From Chrysaora quinquecirrha (Eukaryota > Cnidaria > Scyphozoa > Semaeostomeae > Pelagiidae): a DNA stretch of 64,000 bases. The position numbers and the translations under genes were made by a program. A model generated the notes under the pieces. That model ran no database searches and was not told the DNA's origin. It saw nothing but the letters and a program-made list of their open reading frames with translations. This document shows positions 42,801-51,800 of the stretch, piece by piece (the first letter of the stretch is position 1; each line of letters begins with the position of its first letter). Where the stretch lies: assembly GCA_014526335.1 (NCBI GenBank), contig JACTAT010000117.1:326327-390326 (forward strand). The letters are read 5' to 3'.

Positions 42801-45800
42801 CTATGGGCTCGAATCCCGACCTCTCTGAGCTTCTGACACCACAAGCCAGCTGGATTAGGCCACGACGCAACTGTACCTTCAGCTGAAAATTGGAGGAGAT
42901 CCTTGGGCTGTATGTGCTAGACTTTATTGAGCTCTTTTGCTCTATGAATTATCATTATGCAGTCCAGGTTCAATTCCGATCTATTGTGGTATGCCATTCG
43001 TGGAAAAATCCAAAAATAGCTGTTAAATAGTCCAACTTGTTTGTGAATGGTTAGTTTTGAAGTTTGAGCAAGCTTCTTCTTGTCCATTGGTTTCAACGAT
43101 CTAATTCCTGCTTTTGTGCCTCAGTGAAAGCATACTTCAATGTTAATGTGCTTACGTGCTTTTTATGCCTGCAAACTTGCAAAAGCCCGTCGAGAACGCA
43201 GAACTTTTCTACCTTGCACCTTTACTCGCTTTCTCTGCGTATGTGCATGGTTTGCCTGCATGTCTGCGTACTTGCATAATCACGTTGAACACGCAGAGCA
43301 TGATTACATGCTTTTAACGCTTGCTTGTATGTTCACGCACTAACGTATGCTTTTTATGCTTGCTAACTTGCAAAAGCTCCTCGGGTACGCAGATCTTCAC
43401 TAGCTTGCATGTTCTGCGTATATACTGCATTGATTACGTGCCTGCATGCTTGCGTTACGAAGAGCATTTCACAAGAGCCACTCAGTTTTTCCTTTTAATG
43501 GACCTTTTCTTTAAACATTTGATCTCATGTCTCACCTTTGTTCGATGTTGTGAATTGATTTCTAGGACGTGCGAGGTTCCGTTGATATGTGACTCATTTT
43601 GAGCTCTCTTTCTCATTTCATGATAACCTTTTGCTTCAAAGCTAAAAGCTGTGTAAATTTGTAGTCAGATTACTTAACAAAAGAGTGAGAAAGGATGGTG
43701 AAGTTTGTACCTTCTGTCTGGCCTTGCGTTTATGGTTTGATGCCTGTTTCAACTTGTGTATTAAAGAGAACCTCAGAGAACTATTTAGTAAGCTGGATGC
43801 GTCTAGTCTTACATAAACTCCAAACAATGAGAGAATGACTGAAATTTTTGGACTTGATGTTTTCCTACTTTTGAATTCTTAGACTGAACAATATGCCTAA
43901 AAGTTTTGATATAGTCAAGCTTATGGGAACTAATTTATTTTGTCCGCTTTTACAAAGTGTCCATCTTATTGCTTTAGTTTCGGTAGAAGTCTGTTAGATC
44001 GATAGCATATTGTTAGGTGTTGGCTTGGACCTTGTTAAGACGTCGTGTCAGAATCGCGCCGTGCCGGCACAGTCTGGATACCTAGTACGACGATTGATTC
44101 CCACATTTTCCCGTGCCCATTTTCTTTGTTTATTCTCTCGTGGCCTCAATGCCAAACTCTATCTGTCACGTTTGCAAAAGAGACGAGGGTCTTGGGCCTT
44201 GTAGACAAGCTCACACTTGACAAGTTCTTGCACTAAAGGGTCTCGATGTCTGGACTAATGTCGTGCGAGTGTCGAGCCACTGCCGTACAGCACGGCGAAA
44301 TGACCCTTGGCAAGATCTGAGCTAGAGCTAAATCCAATGGTTGATTCAAACGTCATACAATTGCCGTGCCAGAGTTTATTTATCTGGCATGAAATCTGAA
44401 AAGGCCTTTAGAAGAGTTGACTGTGGACGAAGAGTTGACTGTGGAAGAATGCGTAAGAGAATTTCGGACAAGAGGCTTTTTAACATTTTCCGTTTTTCAA
44501 AGGTTTTGGTCAGTTGCTTATGCACGTGCATGCCGGACGTTGTATAGGGCAAAGTGAAATAATTTGTTTAGCACCAGTCGCTAGAATCTCAGAAGTAGAT
44601 TAACTAATGAATCTTCGACCCTGGCTGTGAAGCTGCCGTGGCTGGAACTCGAACCTCGACCTCGCTTATCTCTTGACACCACGAGCCAGCTGGGTTAGAC
44701 CACGACGCCGTAGCACTTTCACGACGCCACAGCCCCTTCATGGAAAATTTCAGATATATCTTCCACATGTAAAATGCTGTGATCACGCTGTCTGTCGAAT
44801 TCGTCGTTTCGTTTCATTCATACGAGTGTCGTGGGACTTGTGCCAAGTTATCCTTTGAGAAGATGATTTGTTTCGTGGTTGTGTTGTTGCACTGTAATTT
44901 GCATATCTTAAAGAATCGATCTGTGGTTAGTGTTATGCCGTGGTTTGTAACCCCCTGATTACTGGTTTAGGATAAGGTTTATTATGAACACATATTTCAT
45001 ATCGTCTGTTCATTGAAATGGTCAAAGTAGAACATTCGACATCCATCTGGGTGTCAACAAAGAGTTAAACAAAAATCTTCATATAAATCATGGTTTATTC
45101 ACCTTTTCGTAAACTTGTGATTTGTAAGTGATAAACTCTTGGTTATTTTGCTTCTTTCATGTGAATTTTGAGGTATAGTTAGTCGATTTTTCGTTCTTTT
45201 ATCTTGTTTTTAGCTAGCTTTAGTGTGTTTTCGAATTCTTTACTTAATTTGATACAGGAAATTTTACTTTTCGTTGATAATGTTCTTAGCCTTTCGCATG
45301 GCGTTGTTTACCACAACTAAATTATTCCTAAACGCCGAGATTTTATTAACTTAATTTCCAATAAATTTGTTTTTCAGTATTTACTTATCCTTTTAAGATA
45401 TAAGCTACTGTACCCTCTTATCACATCCTATTTGGTTTGAATACTTCAAATGATTCAAATAGAATAACAATTTTATTTATCAATTTTCTAGGATCTTCAG
45501 AAACTCAGACTGACAATATGCAGTATGTAAGATCTCAAAATTGGGAAGATGGCAATGTTGGCATGCGTTCATCTAGAAATGTACCATCAAAGGTATTTAA
45601 AATGCTACAGAAGCAATACAGTGATGAAACTGGTAAGCGAAACTTCTTATTTTTATTATTATTTATATTTATATTTATTTTGTGTTGTTATTTATTTAGA
45701 TACTTGCTAATAATGCTTCACTTGATGTTTACTTATCAAGAAGCTTTGAGCTCACTTTTTCTATTGATCAACTCAACTCAGGGTCAGCCGTCAGCGCTTA

Positions 45801-48800
45801 AATTATCTGAGATTTGAGCCCTTAGAGTTTCTTAAGACTTGCTTGCTTAAAATATTAGCTTAAAACAAAGCAATTTGAACCAAAGAGGTTAACAAAAGTA
45901 AAAAATGTTCCTTTATTGAGCAGTTGCTTGCAGTTTCTACGTTGAGCCCTCAAGCTGCAGTTACTTACTATGAAAAAGAGTTTGAAAACACTAGGTTGAA
46001 AATCTTTCTTTGGTTTGGCAAAAACGTTCAGTTGGCGCTATTGATTTTCTTTTCCTTTTGAGAAGAAAGCAGTATAATCATTTTCACTCACCCCTATCCT
46101 TGCCTAATGCTTCGAAATTCTAGATTTTTGCGAGGGGCAATTCACTCCTTGGAATCTCACGCACAATCGGCTGGAATCTCTATTGTTTTCGTAGGAATCT
46201 TAAAAGAATCCCTTTGTTTCAATGGAAGCCTCGTACGTTTTTTCTTGAAATTACATGCCCCTCGGTTTTTGCATGCTTTTTTAGCACACGCTTTTCGAAC
46301 GTAACACCGATCTTCGGTTTCGACCTTTTTTCGTAGTTCTTGGTTGATATATTCGACCTTATCACCCTCCAACCATCCAAGAACACGTTTGAACTGTTTC
46401 AAGTTACACTCTTTATATAGGAACAATTTCTAGAGAACACGAGCCTGCATTTTGGCCAAAATTTAGGAACCAACTAAGGGACCTAAATAATTGAGCCGAA
46501 TATGAAAAGAAACCTTCCAACTGAATGAAACGTTTACATAAAACTAGTAACCCACTATATCCTTATTCTTTGCTGAGAAGTTGTACCCTCTCATGAACTG
46601 TAGCAGTATATAAGAGCAGATATTAAGAACATTTGAGCATGAACATGGGCAAAAACTTTAGGAACAGTCAAGCTCAGCTGAAAATCATAAGAAACTTGAC
46701 AAAAAAGGGATATTTTGTTTTTGTTAAACTTCTTCTGATTCAGATGTACTTTAGTTTGTACATCGTTGTAATCGTCCCAAAATTTGATGTAGTAAAGGGA
46801 AAGTACTTAGGGCTAAGTGAAAGTCTCAGCAATTTGAAGACTGAAATCTCAGATGTTTTAAGCAGCTTTGACGGCCTGGCCTGAGTCAAGTTGCTTTCGA
46901 AAAAAGGGAGTGTTCTTATCTTCGTTGAAAATTATCCATGGAAACACGATATTAATCGATAATGCTATAATTTCGCAAAATTTTATCCTCATCTAATTTT
47001 TATCTCCAAATACACAAAAATTCAGTTATAATTCGGCAGCTCTTTGAATGAGATTTTCATTATTAGGTATTATAAAACAATTCATAAATTTTGACTTTCT
47101 TCTTCGTTTTAATTTTACGTAGGTTGTCTGCCCTTAAACCGCAGTATTATTTAAACCTTTAACTTTTCACAAAAGATCGCATTTCTTTCTTATCGGAATA
47201 TTTTGAATCTGAAACCAGAAAATATGCAAAGCAAATTTGGATAGAATATTGACTTTTAAAATTGCCTTGCATATAAACATTACTATAGGCTGAAGGGTGA
47301 AATTGTGTTTCAGCGCCAGTCGCTAGGATCTCACTAGTAGGTTAACTAATCGAGACCTCGACGCTGGCTGTGACGCTACCGTGGCTGGGCTCGAACCCTG
47401 ACCACACTGAGCTGTTGACACCACGAGTCAGCTCGATTACACCATGACGACATGGCACTTTCACAAAGACTTATATAAGTGGATTCCGTTTAAGGATAGA
47501 GGCTCCGTAGTGTTTCTATTTTTAGCATTTCTCTCTGTGTCGTCATCAAGACTCATTCCCAATGACGTTTCATTCAAAGCCCAATTGCTCAGGCCATTTT
47601 GTGGTGTTAGGCCTTATAGAAACTCTGCTTCTTTGAATGAGTTTGACAGATTTGGCAAATGAAATTATTGTTAACATTCTAATAAGAATACCATACTTGT
47701 AATACAAGGGCATTTTGGCTTCTGAGTGACATAGAATCAGTTTGCAAGCACAAGGAAACTGGATTTGCTTTGTTTTCGTTTTGATAACCTATCAGTGTAT
47801 CGGTGGCAATCGTCCGTACACCTTACTGACGGTCTATGACTGTCTCAGTTGCATTTTGGCACGTGAAACGATGCCGCCGGAGGGCTATCGGCATTCGTCC
47901 CATTCATTTTGTCTTAAAAGTCAATACATATGATTTGCCGAATGGTTTTCGATGAAGCGGAAAACATTTGAATATCTTTTACCTTAATGTAATACGAATA
48001 ATTCCAGATACTTTTACATAAATATGCTCAGATGCAATCATATCTGCAAGGCCCTCGGTGTAGTTGTATATATCGATTGCACAACCGTAAAGATACCCTT
48101 AATTGCAGCCCAGCACTTCGACTTCACTTAGGTCCTGCCTTAACGATCAAACATTGTTTATGCAACATTCCAAGATTGGTTTTAAAGCAAATTGTTTTAC
48201 TGTTTGGCAAAATCGTAAAACATCGCTCCTCGAACATTTTTGCTTGTGTCAAGCTAAAATGTTTTTGAGCTTTTCCGTGCAACGAATTCTTCTTATTTAT
48301 GCTTGTCAAGCAATGTTTTGTGACATGGCCAAACGTACAAACATTGCTTGATAAGCAAATTTCAAATGTTCGATAAACAATGTTTGATCGTTTGGCCAGG
48401 GTTTTACACCCATCTCACACTCTAGCCAATTCGTTTTGTTATCACAGAAGTACGGCTTGAAAACGCCCTTTAATCCTTCAACACATTGTTTACAGAGCGA
48501 GCTAGTAGATTGCACGTTTGTTGAAATGCCAAATTAATTGTTTCTTGTTTTTTTTAGAATCTGTTCCTCCTGAATCCATAAACAATGATCTTCAAGATGC
48601 TCTTGATCTTCTTGAAAAAGGTTTGTAAAGATCACTTTATATTTCAAATATCTTTGCTCTTTCTAGAACTGTAATTTTTGGCTATATTCCTCACTTAGTG
48701 TAATGGTCTTTCACTGAGTGTTTACACTTTTGTTTTGGTTAATGCAATGTTTTGTTGTCTCTTTGAATCACATTTCCTTTTTCTTCTTTTATTTTGAAGT

Positions 48801-51800
48801 TTCGTCATTTCCTGTTGGTGGCATTGATACCTGATTCTTTATTTCATCTTGCATTGATTGCCGACATTGATATTGCCTTCCCTGTCTATATCTTCTATTA
48901 TGCACCTTCCAAACGATCAAACATTGTTGTTCAAACATTTGAGACTTGCTTTAAAACAATGTTTCAACTTTTGTTCATGTCACAAATCATTGCTTGACAA
49001 GACCAGATAAGCCAAATTCATCTCGCGATATTTTAAAAGGTTAAAAGCATTTTTGCTCCACAAAAGAAAAAATATTGGACGAGAAATGTTTTGTGACGTC
49101 GAAAAACCGGTGAAACATTGTACTGGATAAGTATATCTCAAGTGTTTGACAAACAATGTTTGATTGTTGGGTTGGAGCTTGATTTTTTGGTTAGAGACTT
49201 GCTACCTAGGGTACCCTTGTTTTTCCTCGAGTGTCAGATGTCACTTCATCAATCACCTTGTTGGGAAGTGCTGGGGTGGGCCATATTTGAGATAAGGAAG
49301 CCTGTTAATACGTCATAATCTTAACAGCGATAGCAACAATTTAAACAAACATGAAGATAAACCAACCCTGCCAATTTTGGTTTTAATTTTCTTGGAGTAA
49401 AATTCCCTTATCAACAATAAATTAATAGTGGCCAAATGAAAGTGGGATGGTTTGTGGTGTGACAAATTTGTTATTCTCGTTGTTACTAATTATTATTAAA
49501 AGGTTTTTTCGAAGCATAAGATATCCAGGAAAACGCCAAACTTTCTCTTTTACTTTTTGACGTAACACCACGCCTTTTGTGGAATAGGTTTTATGATTCT
49601 CTGATAATACATAAGAAAGTTAATTTGTTATAACAATTCTTATGTTGCTGTCTACACAAGCACAAACAAGTGGGTTGAAGTTTGGTCATGATTATGTGGA
49701 TTGATATTAAAACTGTTGATTGGTCATAATTTTGTGGTAAATTGAATCATCGCTATCTCAACGTTTTCTTGGGAAAGTGAATTCAGTTTTAAGTTTAGTT
49801 TTGTAATCGGACAGTCAGAGTCTTTTTGACGGTTTCGTGTTTCAAGCTGACTATAACGTCTTATTCAGGACTGACCAATGACGCTAATCTTCTCTAGTTG
49901 TTTGTATGGTAAGTTTTGTGTTTGCTGCGGATGCTACCATTCTTCTGGCATTAATTTCTGATGCTGCCTTTTTTTCGGCATCGATTTCTGACGCCGTCTT
50001 TTTTGACATCAACTTCTAATGTTGCTTTTCTGATGCTGCCATTTTGGCATCGATTCCTGATGTAGCCATTCTGATGCTGCCATTTTGGCATCGATTCCTG
50101 ATGTAGCCATTCTGATGCTGCCATTTTGGCATCGATTCCTGATGTAGCCATTCTGATGCTGCCTTTTTGAATCGATATCAAGCCTCAGTTATGAACCTTG
50201 ATGCTGCCTGTCCCTTGTATTCCTGGTGGTGCCTATTTTTTTTTGAAAGCTGAAGCTGTTTTTCTTGTGGTATTGAAACCCTGTGCTTCGTTTCCACTGC
50301 CGTTAGCTGTCAATGCTGCCTTTCTTCCGGCATCGATTTCTGGTGTTGCCTTGATGATGCTTCCATTTAGGCATCGATTTCTGATGTGTTGCCTTTCTTC
50401 TATCGTCAAAAGCTGACGCTGACATATTAATTGATTCTTGAAGCTGAATTTCTCTCATCAGAGCTGGTTACTGCCTTTTGAAAGGCTTAGATTCCGGAAG
50501 ATGATTTCTTTGTGTATTGATATGTGGTGGTTCTGTTATTCTTTTATTGATGCGCTCCATTTTGCTTTTGCCATTGTTCGTTTTTTACTTTGATTCCGAC
50601 TACATATGTCTTTCTTGTGATGCAATTCTTACAGTTTATCGTTGATTATGCACTTCGTGTCTGACGCTGCCAAAGCTAGAAACTACATTGCACGTTGAAA
50701 ACAGCGTGAAGCATCTCTGAATGTCTCTGCGGCAAAAGCTCTGAAAGGCTGAATGGGCTTTAATATCTGCGGGGGGGATGCCACAAGGCTCAATATTAGG
50801 ACCCTTGTTTTTCCTTATATACAATTATGAGCTCCCGTGACAGCTTTGGTTATAGAATATCTATTTTTTTCTGCTTTCATGCAAGCGTTGTAGGTGCCAC
50901 TTCTTTTATTTTTTTTAAATCATTTTTGTATTACATTTTGCAGAATTGGAGTCGATGACAGCATCGAAAAGAAACCCAGTCATAACTGTACCTCTGACCA
51001 AAGGCGTTCAGATGCCAAAACCGCATAACTCACATTCCCAACAATCTAATCCAGCAGCACCTCCAGTTCCTATCAGAGTTGGTACGATTCTAGTTTTGAT
51101 TTATTTCATTCATAATAAATTTACTTTAAAATTGCGAAAAAGAACGTAAACACTTTTGGACTTAAAAGCTTTTCGTCGGATACTCCTGAGAGTATAAACG
51201 TCAGAAACAGACCGTAACAATCGTAAAAGGCGAAATTTACACCAAGATGCAGATCGAAATGCAGATAAAAAAGTGAAGGTAGAATGTTATTGTGTTTTGG
51301 TCACCATTTGGGATGACCGATGAAATTAATTGAGGAGTCCAAGTGAGAAAGCGAGGATTGTCAGACGTAGATGATGTAGTTGAGGATCGCATGCTTGAAA
51401 GCACAGTTTACTGGGGAAATTACTGGGTGCTGAGCGATGAGGTTCTCCCGGAATTTGCGGGAGAATTTCGAATTCTAGAATGATAGAATTATAAGGTAGA
51501 TTGATTGAGATAGATACAGTTTGACAGAATTGTGTTTTTCCTTTGGTGGATGAAGTGATACCAGTGAAGAGATCTCACAGATGTTTCTGCTTACTTAGAG
51601 AGTATACTGCCTTGAATACCGAGTTTCGAACCTCTTTCAAAATGCTTGCGTTATTTTTGAAATGACTGCAACAACTCTTGGTAAATTTAGAATAGGCATT
51701 CATAGCTTCAACTAATACGCATCTTATAGATGTAACAGCCATTCGGAAACAAACTCTTGAGAAGTTGAGAAAGATTCAAGAAAGACTTATTTGTGCTTTT

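Larger units (their letters stand above)
40739..45491. other. Long PDLIM intron, no exon recognised
   Basis: The longest stretch of the PDLIM gene without a placed exon. It holds two SINE copies, the direct repeats at 43140-43460 and otherwise unremarkable AT-rich sequence. Short open frames on either strand show no family similarity that I recognise. Confidence 0.5.

Noticed and set aside
47290..47464. Possible functional tRNA gene on the minus strand
   Set aside because: Box A and box B are present but no acceptor stem or anticodon arm can be drawn, and five related copies share a non-tRNA half, so it is a SINE.
49951..50181. Minus-strand frame with repeated DAKMAASEWLHQES-like peptides
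   Set aside because: It arises from a 42-bp minisatellite whose period is a multiple of three. There is no splice or start context and it lies in a PDLIM intron.
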